DNA from: HXMU1420-2 sp040830545
GTDB lineage: Bacteria; Pseudomonadota; Alphaproteobacteria; Rhodobacterales; Rhodobacteraceae
Reading direction: 5' to 3'
NCBI GenBank assembly: GCA_040830545.1
Contig: JBFOMB010000008.1
Location: 124,001-188,000, forward strand
Length of the DNA: 64,000 nt
Positions 18,304-27,800 of this stretch are shown in pieces. Below the pieces are notes generated by a model that saw only the letters and a program-made list of their open reading frames with translations, did not search any database and was not told the origin of the DNA. Within the stretch, counting starts at the first letter, position 1. Each line of letters begins with the position of its first letter. The translations under genes were made by a program, and so were the position numbers.

Positions 18304-18822
18304 TCAGTGGCTCCAGAATACGTGGACTTGCTCGAAGCCCGTCTGGATGATGAACACATCACAGATTTCCATTTCCCGCGCCATGCGCTCATAGTCGATG
18401 TAGAGGCGCAGATTTTCAGGGACTTGGCCTGTCTCCTCGGTCAATTCTTCCGCAAAGTCGGCTAGAGAGCGGTACTCACCTGCATAGGCGTCCTCGATGG
18501 CCTTCCGTGCCTCGCTCAGATCGCCGAAATGCCCGACCAGCTTACCGCCGATCTCGCCATGCTCTCCGATGAAGGCCGCCAACTCTGCGACTTCGACAAT
18601 GCCCATGTACTCGGACACGTCCGCGCCTTCGAAGCCCTCATGGTCATGGATTGCCCACTCTTCCGCATCTTCGATAGGTGAAGCTGCCAGCATCGCGCGG
18701 ATGTCTGCATAGATGTCGTAGGGGTCTTGCTCTGCATCTATCCAGCGGCCGTGCAGAATGCCGTTATTATACGCTGCCAGGCAGGCAACATAGATTTGAA
18801 TATCTCCTTGTGATTGTTTCAT
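18304..18822 (-). CDS. ardA: ArdA antirestriction protein
   Basis: 172 residues from ATG 18822, after a good ribosome site (GAAGGAGAAG on the minus strand). IQIYVACLAAYNNGILHGRWIDA, EEWAIHDHEGF, LAAFIGEHGE and FAEEL are the conserved ArdA segments, and the protein is strongly acidic as expected of a DNA mimic. ArdA inhibits type I restriction enzymes while an element enters a new host. It lies beside the relaxase gene, as in leading regions of conjugative elements. Confidence 0.95.
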   Translation of the reverse strand: MKQSQGDIQIYVACLAAYNNGILHGRWIDAEQDPYDIYADIRAMLAASPIEDAEEWAIHDHEGFEGADVSEYMGIVEVAELAAFIGEHGEIGGKLVGHFGDLSEARKAIEDAYAGEYRSLADFAEELTEETGQVPENLRLYIDYERMAREMEICDVFIIQTGFEQVHVFWSH

Positions 18823-18845
18823 TTTCTTCTCCTTCCGTAAGGTGT

Positions 18846-18865
18846 GGGGTTGCTCCTGCAACCCC
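18846..18865 (-). promoter_or_regulatory. Hairpin upstream of ardA
   Basis: A perfect 8-bp inverted repeat GGGGTTGC / GCAACCCC with a TCCT loop lies 24 bases upstream of the ardA start. It may be a leader hairpin or part of a promoter that folds from single-stranded DNA during transfer, as described for leading-region antirestriction genes on some plasmids. The role here is inference. Confidence 0.45.
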
Positions 18866-19058
18866 TGCCACGTGGCGAACAGTGGGTGTGCAAGCGGAAG
18901 GAAAAATCGGCGAGAGATTCTGTCGTTGTTGGGGGACAACCTTCAGGGGGAGCCGACAACGATCATAATCTGTTCGATCTGTTTTGCCTGAAGAGCGCTG
19001 AGGGCGAAGCCCTAAGCTTTTGTCGATCTATTTGCCTCTAGGCTAATTTCTGTTTGCA

Positions 19059-20231
19059 TCAGCGAGACAGGTGCTCTCTGACCAGAGCCGCAGTGAGTTG
19101 CTCGCCTCGACGGCTTAGTTTCTCAATCCACTTTTCGGGCATGGCGGAAAAATCGGTCGGATAGGCATAGGCCTCTTCGCGGGTGACAAGGTCATCCGGC
19201 GGACATGCCAACCGGGCGTCATATTGTCCAAGATACGGCATAATGACCCCCTTGAGCTTCCCGGCCTCCAGAAGATCAAACAGCCTCTTGGTCGCGGCGT
19301 TCTGCGTTCGGTCAAAGATACAGAAAAATACGCTCTTCATCCGCGCCAAAAGAAACTGAGTGGGTGCATCAAGACGAAGCCCGTATCCGGCGCGACAGCA
19401 GATGATGGTATCCACCTTGGTGACATTTAGGCTGATCTGCGGATCACGATCTGGCCAAAGCGGCGCGAGCCCCAGATTGTCGTATATTCCACCATCGGAC
19501 AGGATGACGCGTTCTTCACGGCGCGTGCCATCCTTTGCATTGAACGGAAGGACTTCATCCAGCGCGGGTAAGAAGAGTGGATAGGCTGCAGACGCGCTGA
19601 CCGCATGCGCCAAGGAGATATCCTGCTGTGCCAACTCCCCTATGCGCCAAGTCCCGGAGCTTTCTTGCGAAAAATAAAACGCGGACCCTGTGCGTAGTTC
19701 CGCTGCGTTGACGATGAGTAACGGACCGTTTTCAGGCAAGTCTTTGAGGTTTTGTCCCTTGAAAACATCCTCGTCAAAGACCTTCTGCAAAATAGTTGTT
19801 CTGCTCGCAAACCTGCGAAAAAGTGGATGGAGCCTGTCCAGTTTCCAGTCCTTCCGCCTTTCTGGCGGCATAAGGCGAGACAATGCGCCGCCGAACGATG
19901 AGACAAGCGTCAAAGATAGGTTGATCGGCACAAGAAGCGTCCAACAGAAAAGCGCCCTTATCCCCTCCGAAGTCGTGAATGCTTTTGCAATGGATGGCCG
20001 CACGAAGCCCTTGGCAAGGTGCTCACGGACACGCTTCTCAAACTCTGGGAACGGATCGCGGTTTGCCACGAACATCCCACCGATAACACTGCCACCGGAA
20101 ACCGTCGAAACAACTTCGACCTGGTCTAGCAGTTTGAGATCATGGAGCGCTCGGAGACACCCGAGATGAAAAGCCATTGCTCTTGAGCCACCGCCGGAAA
20201 GGGCCAAGCCGATCTTCAGTTTGTCTGTCAT
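19059..20231 (-). CDS. Patatin-like phospholipase, predicted effector of the ubiquitin-like module
   Basis: 390 residues. LALSGGGSRAMAFHLGCLRAL is the glycine-rich oxyanion loop, VVSTVSGGSVIGG carries the nucleophile (Ser45; the first Gly of GxSxG is replaced by Thr, as in several bacterial patatins), and ILSDGGIYDNLGL carries the catalytic Asp246. A hydrophobic stretch near residues 92-114 could touch the membrane. Patatins serve as membrane-damaging effectors in CBASS (CapV) and other defence systems. The start overlaps the stop of the E2-E1-JAB gene (ATGA), so it is the third gene of that operon. Confidence 0.92.
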   Translation of the reverse strand: MTDKLKIGLALSGGGSRAMAFHLGCLRALHDLKLLDQVEVVSTVSGGSVIGGMFVANRDPFPEFEKRVREHLAKGFVRPSIAKAFTTSEGIRALFCWTLLVPINLSLTLVSSFGGALSRLMPPERRKDWKLDRLHPLFRRFASRTTILQKVFDEDVFKGQNLKDLPENGPLLIVNAAELRTGSAFYFSQESSGTWRIGELAQQDISLAHAVSASAAYPLFLPALDEVLPFNAKDGTRREERVILSDGGIYDNLGLAPLWPDRDPQISLNVTKVDTIICCRAGYGLRLDAPTQFLLARMKSVFFCIFDRTQNAATKRLFDLLEAGKLKGVIMPYLGQYDARLACPPDDLVTREEAYAYPTDFSAMPEKWIEKLSRRGEQLTAALVREHLSR

Positions 20232-22534
20232 TGGCCACCTCCCGCATGCCGCAAGTGGTGACCTTCAGGGCGCTCCTGCAGATCAGCCCGCCGGTTTGCC
20301 AGAATGATACTGACATCGTGATCCCCGGCGATCAGCATCAGAGCCGGTAAGGTATCGATCTCGAAGAGCGTGGACAGCCAATCAATCTGCACCAAATCCG
20401 TTGTGCTTGGATTGGTGGCGCTACGCGGTGGATGCGAATGCCATTCACCGACATAGCGCACCTGTCCTCGCGTACGTTTAAAGACCCCGTCTAGGTACGC
20501 CTGCACTCCAGAAGTACCACGGGTGAACCCGCCTGGAGTTTCGAGACTGTCTTCGGGAGCCGGTGCTGCGTCCGCCAGATGAATACATTTGGCGGGGATA
20601 TCGACAACTCCGGTCAAGACGCCGCCGGTCTCGTTGGGAAGCTTGGCATCGCGCATTGCCAGTATTCGCTGGATCAATCCGCGGTCTACGCAGACACGCC
20701 AGTCACCTGCCTGAAAGCACTCCAAAGCTTCGCAATGCGGCTCGAAGTACTCGACGGCTCCAGATGGTTCGAGAACCCAGGTCTTTGAAACCGCTGCGGG
20801 TTGATCGACGGCAATGCCAAGTGCATGTGCCAGCAGCCCGCTAAGCGCCATGACGTTGGATTCTGGCATGCGGTTGGTGATCGCCCGGCAAGCACCGGTA
20901 TAGGCAAAATTCTGTTCAGGTGGTGCCAGTAGGTGGACCAGTCTGTCATCCCGGCCAACCAGAGAAAACATCTGCGCCTCAAGGTCGCGAAGGGTGAGTT
21001 GCCGATCCTCTGGCTCGGCAAGCAATACTCCACCAGTCCCAGTCGGGTTAAAGAACACGCTGACGCGCCGAGCAGTCGATGGATGATCGGAGAGATACCG
21101 CCCAGCTAGAACGGAAGCTGTGGTATCGATGATCAGATCGGCTTCGTTGAGTGCAGCATCGATCCGCTCTCGCGCGTCGCCCTCTGTCATCACATTGGCG
21201 AAAATATGCTCTGCAATAGGCTCGGCAGTTTCGAGTTGGCACGACACCGCTGCGGCGACGAGCGCCGCCTTCTCGGCGCTGATATTGCCGCGCCGCCCAA
21301 TATGTCTCGCCAGATTGTGTGGCAGAAGCCGGTCGTCATCGATGACGGTCCAACGAAAGCGCCCCTCGCGGGAAAGACAATCTGCGATATGCGATCCGAT
21401 GGCACCCGCCCCAACGATGACGACCTTGCGTTCGTCCAGTGTAGTTCGGCCGGATAGCTGACTGGCAAGGACGCGATCGTAAGCGTAGTGGACTTCAGCA
21501 GACTGAGCGGCAATCGCCCGTACGGCATCTAGATCGGGCTTCGGTCGCCCGAGCAGTTTGACGTAACCAACCTTGCTATCGGCTTCGGTGCCTGCTTCAG
21601 CCGCAATTCCGAGTGCTACTGCAATCTCGGCGACGGAACGGTCCGTTATAAAAGCCCGGAGGTCTGTTCCATTCTGTAGCGCGCCATCCGGCGCGATGAT
21701 CGGCATTTCAACAATGACGGCAAAGCGTCCATTGATGCGCCATGCCGGCGGCGGTGTCTGCCCAAGCCAAGCGGAAAACTTCGCGCGCAAATCCTCGAAG
21801 AGATCGATCCCACGCTCAGCGAGCATATCGGCCAAGCTACCTAGATTGGAGGGCGCGAATGTCAGCCTTCGCATGTCTTCAGGCGCAACAATATATGCCG
21901 AGAGACAAAGCGGCTCGATATCTTCGGGGCGTTCTCGCACGGCGTCCAGCCGCTTCACCGGCAACATCTGCCGATGGACAGGATCGTTAATGCCCACCAG
22001 ATCGAGATCGGCGGCTTGGGCAAGATCATCGCGGGAAATGATGAAGCTGAGAGGGCTGCCGATCATCACTGGATCGAGTGGCTGGCGAGCATCATGGAGG
22101 TGCCCCTTTGCCGCTCGTTCAAACCAGCTCAGGATGCGGTGGACAAGTTCGGCAGGTGTCCACGTCAGGCGGGCTTCGGCCCATATGCGGTCATCGATAC
22201 AGATCGCCCGTGGAGAACCTTCAAAAGTGAGTTGCTGGTGCGGCGTATCTGGGAAATCATCTCGTAGCACGTAGACGAGAGGCATGGCATCATCGTTGCC
22301 GAAACGCACAGCAAGGCGTTCGGTGCGCTTGATGGGGCAGACCGATTGCTGAGGGCGACCGGTACGAAAATCGATGATGACCAACTCACCCGTTTCCCCC
22401 CGGCGCACTTCAATAAAGCGCATCAGATGGCTCGCGTGACGTTCGGCAAAGGCCACAAACGCGGAAGCAGCCGATGAACCTAGGTCACTGACTGTTGTGA
22501 CGTCGAAGTCTGACACCCACGCCGCGATATTCAT
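20228..22534 (-). CDS. E2-E1-JAB triple-fusion ubiquitin-like conjugation protein
   Basis: 768 residues with three domains. Residues about 1-150 are E2-like: the candidate catalytic Cys112 (RAICIDD) is followed by LTWTPAELVHRILSWFERAAKGHLH, as in bacterial E2 proteins. Residues about 365-590 are a ThiF/E1 adenylation domain: VVIVGAGAIGSHIADCL, WTVIDDDRLLPHNLARH, and candidate catalytic Cys549 in YTGACRAIT. Residues about 605-755 are a JAB/MPN peptidase: ETGGVLTG with Glu635, then EWHSHPP...STTD with His699, His701, Ser710 and Asp713, a complete JAMM zinc site. Type II CBASS splits these functions between Cap2 (E2-E1) and Cap3 (JAB). No CD-NTase and no separate ubiquitin-like gene is seen nearby. 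Confidence 0.93.
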   Translation of the reverse strand: MNIAAWVSDFDVTTVSDLGSSAASAFVAFAERHASHLMRFIEVRRGETGELVIIDFRTGRPQQSVCPIKRTERLAVRFGNDDAMPLVYVLRDDFPDTPHQQLTFEGSPRAICIDDRIWAEARLTWTPAELVHRILSWFERAAKGHLHDARQPLDPVMIGSPLSFIISRDDLAQAADLDLVGINDPVHRQMLPVKRLDAVRERPEDIEPLCLSAYIVAPEDMRRLTFAPSNLGSLADMLAERGIDLFEDLRAKFSAWLGQTPPPAWRINGRFAVIVEMPIIAPDGALQNGTDLRAFITDRSVAEIAVALGIAAEAGTEADSKVGYVKLLGRPKPDLDAVRAIAAQSAEVHYAYDRVLASQLSGRTTLDERKVVIVGAGAIGSHIADCLSREGRFRWTVIDDDRLLPHNLARHIGRRGNISAEKAALVAAAVSCQLETAEPIAEHIFANVMTEGDARERIDAALNEADLIIDTTASVLAGRYLSDHPSTARRVSVFFNPTGTGGVLLAEPEDRQLTLRDLEAQMFSLVGRDDRLVHLLAPPEQNFAYTGACRAITNRMPESNVMALSGLLAHALGIAVDQPAAVSKTWVLEPSGAVEYFEPHCEALECFQAGDWRVCVDRGLIQRILAMRDAKLPNETGGVLTGVVDIPAKCIHLADAAPAPEDSLETPGGFTRGTSGVQAYLDGVFKRTRGQVRYVGEWHSHPPRSATNPSTTDLVQIDWLSTLFEIDTLPALMLIAGDHDVSIILANRRADLQERPEGHHLRHAGGGQ

Positions 22535-23661
22535 TATCCAGCCTTCGGCGTCGCGGCTGCCGCAGAGCTGCTGACCATCGGTGCGGTGATGTCGAGGCCA
22601 ATGCCCAATGCCGTAACCTTATAGGCGAACGGCTTCGGATTGGTCGTCGTCGGGTGTTCCATCGTAACTTCGAACTCGCCGTCGCGCTCATTGGCGATTC
22701 GGCGGTGATAATTCGCGGCTTGGCGATGGGGCGGCTGAACGCTCTTGTCTGCTTCCGTCCCCTTCGCGGGGATAGGATCAGAAGGAGACACGATGACAGC
22801 TCCATCCTCTCGCTGGTCTTCGAACAGCCATTTCACATCTGGCTCAGGCTTGGTCTCGTCCGCCCCACGCTCCGGCCCAAGGGCCAGATACGAACAATGG
22901 TGCGGGAGCTTCATGATATCCCAGCGAAGGCGGTCTTCGTTCTTGTGGTAGCGTGTGACCTGAACAATTGCGGAAATCGTCTCGTGATTGACATCGGAGG
23001 CGAGGAAGAGACGGGACTCACGCATGCCTTCGACAAAGGTCGCGTGCAGAACGATCGAGTCTTCATTGCGTTCGATCACTGTGTTCTCGTCCTGGCGCCA
23101 GCCAAACGGACAGTGAACGAAGAACTCGACCCGCTCAGGACCGGTCTTATCAAAACCCGGTACCGTCCGCCCCGCATCGACAATCAGGTGCTTGCGGGCC
23201 TCGAAGTCGATACTTTCTTTCTCCATCCATTCTTTGAGGCGCTCGGGACGGGAGAAGACGCGGATGCCTTTCCCTTCCCGCAGCCGGTGACGGGCTTCTG
23301 AGCGAACGATGCGGGCGCAGTCCTTGAGACCTTCTTCGAGGATCGCCGCCGCAGGAACCCACAGCTCTTTGATCTTGATTCGGTCTCCGCCCTGATACTT
23401 GGCCGCATGATCGAGCCAGAAAAAGTCACCGAACCCCTTACAGTGATCGGAGTCCGTGTGAGTGATACAGACAACATCGTAGTAGTTGCGATCGGCCTTT
23501 CGCAGGTCCTTCCGCAGTTCTTCAGGCAGATCGCAACGCCTGTCCTCGGCAGCTCCGTTCCGCATCGCCGCGTAGTCGATGAGCACTTTCCGGTCGTCCG
23601 CGAGGTCGATCCTCATCGTGTCGGCATTGCCGAGTGGAAAAAAGTTGAGCTTGGCAGTCAT
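22534..23661 (-). CDS. Metallo-beta-lactamase-fold hydrolase, first gene of the ubiquitin-like operon
   Basis: 375 residues. The start at 23661 is fixed by a near-perfect ribosome site (AAAGGAGGTGGTG) just upstream. The N-terminal region has FFPLGNADTMRID and CITHTDSDHCKGF, the HxDxDH zinc motif (His68, Asp70, Asp72, His73); DIMKLPHHCSYLA supplies a further histidine. The arrangement resembles ComEC-type and other nucleic-acid- or nucleotide-acting members. The C-terminus is a flexible Ser/Ala tail ending in PKAG, a terminal Gly exposed next to an E1-E2 gene. The stop overlaps the next start by one base. Substrate unknown. Confidence 0.88.
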   Translation of the reverse strand: MTAKLNFFPLGNADTMRIDLADDRKVLIDYAAMRNGAAEDRRCDLPEELRKDLRKADRNYYDVVCITHTDSDHCKGFGDFFWLDHAAKYQGGDRIKIKELWVPAAAILEEGLKDCARIVRSEARHRLREGKGIRVFSRPERLKEWMEKESIDFEARKHLIVDAGRTVPGFDKTGPERVEFFVHCPFGWRQDENTVIERNEDSIVLHATFVEGMRESRLFLASDVNHETISAIVQVTRYHKNEDRLRWDIMKLPHHCSYLALGPERGADETKPEPDVKWLFEDQREDGAVIVSPSDPIPAKGTEADKSVQPPHRQAANYHRRIANERDGEFEVTMEHPTTTNPKPFAYKVTALGIGLDITAPMVSSSAAAATPKAG

Positions 23662-23698
23662 CACCACCTCCTTTCAGTTTGACTTGATTTCGTAATGT

Positions 23699-23747
23699 GT
23701 ATAGTTTTTATACTTACTCGTATCGAGAGTCAATATACTTACTATAC
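23699..23747. promoter_or_regulatory. Divergent control region with repeated TATAC motifs
   Basis: The gap between the two divergent defence operons contains GTATAGTTTTTATAC (23699-23713, 5-bp arms), the 10-bp direct repeat TATACTTACT at 23709 and 23734, and ACTATAC (23741-23747), which is the inverse of GTATAGT at 23699. Together these look like operators for the WYL regulator encoded alongside. AT-rich promoter elements of both operons must lie in the same 110 bases. Confidence 0.6.
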
Positions 23748-23771
23748 TCATCATGGACCGAAGGGGGAGGC

Positions 23772-24686
23772 ATGGCAATTAAGGCAACCAGCTTGCGCTG
23801 GGGAGTGGAGCAAAGACTGGAGTTCATTGAGTTTCGACTCTTCTGGGAGGGCTCCATCAACCGCAGTGACATCATCGACACTTTTGGTGTGTCAGTGCCG
23901 CAGGCGTCGAAGGACCTAAGCCTCTACCAGGAACACGCTCCCGGAAACATGGAGTACGACCCGCGCGAGAAGTGTTACGTCGCACAGTCCAAGTTTACAT
24001 TGCGCTACCTTGAGCCGGACCCCTACGTCTACCTGTCGCGGCTAAGACTAGTCAGCGAGGTGCTAAGCAGCCCACAAGAATCTTGGATCGGCATGCTTCC
24101 CGAAGCCGATGTCGCAATTACACCACGCCGCGACATCGACATTGTTGTTCTCCGGACATTGCTGAAAGCAATTCGCGATAAACGCTCTATCGATATCCAC
24201 TATCAGTCCATGAGCCCAAACCGCCCTGACCCGATATGGCGAAAAATCACTCCGCATGCCTTTGGATATGACGGCTTTCGTTGGCACACCCGCGCTTACT
24301 GCCATCTTCAAGACAAGTTCAAAGATTTTCTCTTGCCGAGAATCCTTGAGGTGGGCGAATTTGGATTGCCGGGGGAACTTAGTGAAATGGATCACTTGTG
24401 GTTCGATTTTTTTGATATCGAGATCGCTGCGCATCCGGGCCTAACAGAAAGTCAAAAAATCGTTGTAGGGAAAGACTACGGATTTGTCGGGGGCAAAGGC
24501 CTAGTCTCCGTGCGATATGCTATGCTCTTTTACGTTTTGAAGCGACTTGGTCTACTTGGTCACCCCGAGAAAGAAGACCCACGCAGACAGCATATTGTTG
24601 CGTTGCGACCCCGAGATGTGCAAAATGCTTTGGCGAAAGCATCCAGTCAACAAATGACTGAAATCTCAGCGCAAAATTTAATCTAG
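23772..24686 (+). CDS. WYL-domain transcriptional regulator (BrxR/CapW type)
   Basis: 304 residues from ATG 23772, which follows GGGGGAGG. The N-terminal winged helix (about residues 8-70: RLEFIEFRLFWEGSINRSDIIDTFGVSVPQASKDL) precedes a WYL domain (RSIDIHYQSMSPNRPDPIWRKITPHAFGYDGFRWHTRAYC) and a C-terminal WCX-like part. This is the architecture of BrxR and CapW, repressors that guard BREX, CBASS and other phage-defence operons. It is divergent from the metallo-beta-lactamase/E2-E1-JAB/patatin operon and 130 bases upstream of the helicase operon, so it may control both. Confidence 0.92.
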   Translation: MAIKATSLRWGVEQRLEFIEFRLFWEGSINRSDIIDTFGVSVPQASKDLSLYQEHAPGNMEYDPREKCYVAQSKFTLRYLEPDPYVYLSRLRLVSEVLSSPQESWIGMLPEADVAITPRRDIDIVVLRTLLKAIRDKRSIDIHYQSMSPNRPDPIWRKITPHAFGYDGFRWHTRAYCHLQDKFKDFLLPRILEVGEFGLPGELSEMDHLWFDFFDIEIAAHPGLTESQKIVVGKDYGFVGGKGLVSVRYAMLFYVLKRLGLLGHPEKEDPRRQHIVALRPRDVQNALAKASSQQMTEISAQNLI

Positions 24687-24819
24687 AGGCTTCCAATCAT
24701 TGAGAGGAGCTGAGGAAGTATAATGTATGAACTTTTTTACGGATCACCCATGAACAACATCGAAGAGCCCCCTGTAGGCAGACTACGCAATAAAAACTTT
24801 TCAGCTTAAGGACTGCGCA

Positions 24820-27800
24820 ATGCTCAATACACAAGAAGCCTGCCTGGAAGATATAAAGTCCGGCGCGTTGGTCGAGGGTCTGACGAGTTCTGGCAGCGCA
24901 AAAATCGTAAATGTTGAATGGTTTGGCGATCAAGCGATCAAAGTCGTTTACGAAGACGCAAATGGCGATGTGCAAGATCGTATTGTTTACCGTGATGAAG
25001 AGCGCACGCTTCGTGTGGCGAAATCAGGAACTGCATTCTCTTTCGATGCGAGTGGGGAATTTCTAAGGCTTGTGACCGAAGCCCACAGGATAAAACTCGC
25101 ACATCATTTCGATCCGTATCTCGCAATTCACACCAGCTTGGTCCAGCCACTACCGCACCAGATTACAGCAGTCTATGGCGAGATGCTGCCCCGCCAGCCG
25201 CTCCGATTCCTGCTCGCGGACGACCCCGGCTCGGGCAAGACAATCATGGCGGGACTACTGATCAAAGAATTGGTCGCGAGAGGCGACCTAGAGAGATGCC
25301 TTGTTGTAGCGCCCGGAAGTTTGGTCGAGCAGTGGCAGGACGAACTCGGAGAGAAGTTCAATCTCGAATTTGACATCCTGACGCGCGACATGATCGAGCA
25401 CTCGCGCTCAGGCAACCCTTTTAATGACAAGAACCATCTCATCGCGCGCCTGGACGTGCTCGCACGTAGCGAAGAGCTTCAGGAAAAACTCATTCGATCA
25501 ACAGAATGGGACCTGATCATCTCTGACGAAGCGCACAGGATGTCGGCGAGTTACTTCGGCAACGAGGTCAAGCGCACCAAGCGCTATCAGCTAGGAGAGA
25601 AGCTCGGTCAAATCTCCCGTCACTTGCTACTCATGTCGGCGACGCCGCATAACGGTAAGGAGGCTGACTTTCAGTTGTTTATGGCGCTTTTGGATGGCGA
25701 TCGATTCGAGGGGCGGTTCCGTGACGGCGTTCACTACGCCGACACCGAAGACATGATGAGGCGCCTGACCAAAGAAGAGCTTCTCAAGTTCGATGGTACA
25801 CCACTCTTTCCGGAGCGCCGCGCCTATACCGTCCACTATGAGTTGTCCGATGAAGAGGCGGCGCTTTACGCCTCGGTCACGGAATATGTCCGTGAGGAAA
25901 TGAACCGTGTTCAGCGTTTCGCTGAAGAGGACGGCAAGAAAAAGAATAATGTCGGCTTTGCGCTGCAAATTTTGCAGCGTCGTTTAGCCTCTTCTCCGGC
26001 AGCAATCTACCAGTCATTGAAGAGACGTCGGGAGCGCCTCGAAAGCGAGCTTGACGAGGCGCGTCTGATCGCGCGTGGAAAGAAGCACGATCTTTCATCG
26101 CAGGATGAAATGCTCGGTGATGAAATCCTTTCCAATATAGATGAGTATAATGAGGAGGATATCGAGGTATTCGAGGAAACAATCTCGACCACTGCAACCT
26201 CCGCGGAGTCAATCGAGCAGCTCGAAATCGAGGTTGAGACACTTAAGGGTCTAGAGCTTCAAGCTCTGAATGTCTTGAAGTCAGGCAAAGATACGAAATG
26301 GACGCAGCTCGACAAAATTCTTGATGGTGAACTGATGATCGACGCCGATGGCGCGAGGCGGAAGCTCATCATCTTCACAGAGGCCAAGGATACCCTCCAG
26401 TACCTTGCAGATAAGATTACCGGACGGCTTGGTAAGGCGGATGCGGTGGATGTGATTCACGGCGGTGTAAGCAGGGAGGAACGCCGCAAAGTTATCAGCC
26501 GGTTTATGCAGGATCGGGAGCTGATGGTTCTGGTCGCAAACGATGCCGCGGGCGAAGGTGTGAACCTTCAGCGTGGGCATCTTATGGTGAACTATGATTT
26601 GCCCTGGAACCCCAATAAGATCGAACAGCGCTTTGGCCGAATTCACAGGATTGGGCAGACCGAGGTTTGCCATCTTTGGAACCTTGTCGCGGCAAACACC
26701 CGAGAAGGCCAAGTTTATGGTCGTCTGTTGGAAAAACTTGAGACTGCCCGAAGCGCGCTCAAGGGCCGAGTCTACGATGTCTTGGGTGAGATGTTCGAAG
26801 AAACCTCGCTCAAGGACTTGCTTTGGCAAGCCATCCAGTATGGTGATCGGGAGGACGTGAAGGCCAAGCTGTTCCAGCAGATCGATGGGGCCGTAGACTA
26901 CAAGCACATCGAAGACCTGATTAGCAAGCGCAAGCTGACAAACGACATGATGCCTCAGGCGACGGTCGAAGAAGTCCGATTGAAAATGGAGCGTGCCGAA
27001 GCCGAGCGGCTTCAACCCCACCATATTCAGAGTTTTTTTCTTGAGGCCTTCGAGCACCTTGGAGGAAAGCTAAAAATACGTGAAGAAGGCCGCTTCGAGA
27101 TAACCCACGTGCCTGTGCGCATCCGTGAGCGTGATCGTTTGATCGGCACTGGAGCTCCAATCCAGAAGAGATATGAGCGCATCTGTTTCGACAAGAAGTA
27201 CATCAACCGCCAACCAGTGGCAGAGTTTGTGTGCCCCGGACATCCGCTGCTAGAGGCCGTGATTAGCCTTGTGCGTGAGCAGTACGGCCATCTGCTCAAG
27301 CAAGGCGCGGTTATGGTTGATGACTCCGATCTTGGCAACGAGGTCAGCGCAGTCTTCTTGCTTGAGCACAGCATCGAAGATGGTCGGCGCACTAGCAGAG
27401 GTACACCGCAAATCGTCTCGCAGCGACTCCAGTTTGCCGGGATCAATGAAGCCGGTACGGTCTCCAGCGCTGGCATCGCCCCACATCTTGATCTGCGTCC
27501 GGCAACAATGGAGGAAATGGAGCTTGTTGGCGACGAACTTAGAAAGTCGTGGCTTTCAGGAAATCTCGAAGAGGAGGTTAAAGGCTTCGCCATTATAGAA
27601 CTCGCTCAGGAACACCTGAAAGAAGTGAAGGGAAGGCGAATTCCCGAGATCGAGAAAACCGAGCGAGAAGTTCAGGCGCGGCTGAAGAAAGAGATCAACT
27701 ACTGGGACTCGCGAGCGTTTGAACTTAAAGAACAAGAGAAGGCTGGCAAGAAGACCAGACTGAATTGGGAGAATGCGGTTCGCCGAGCCGAAGACCTCTC

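Noticed and set aside
19059..23661. Calling the operon type II CBASS
   Set aside because: There is no CD-NTase gene in the operon or elsewhere in the window. The conjugation and effector parts alone do not make CBASS.
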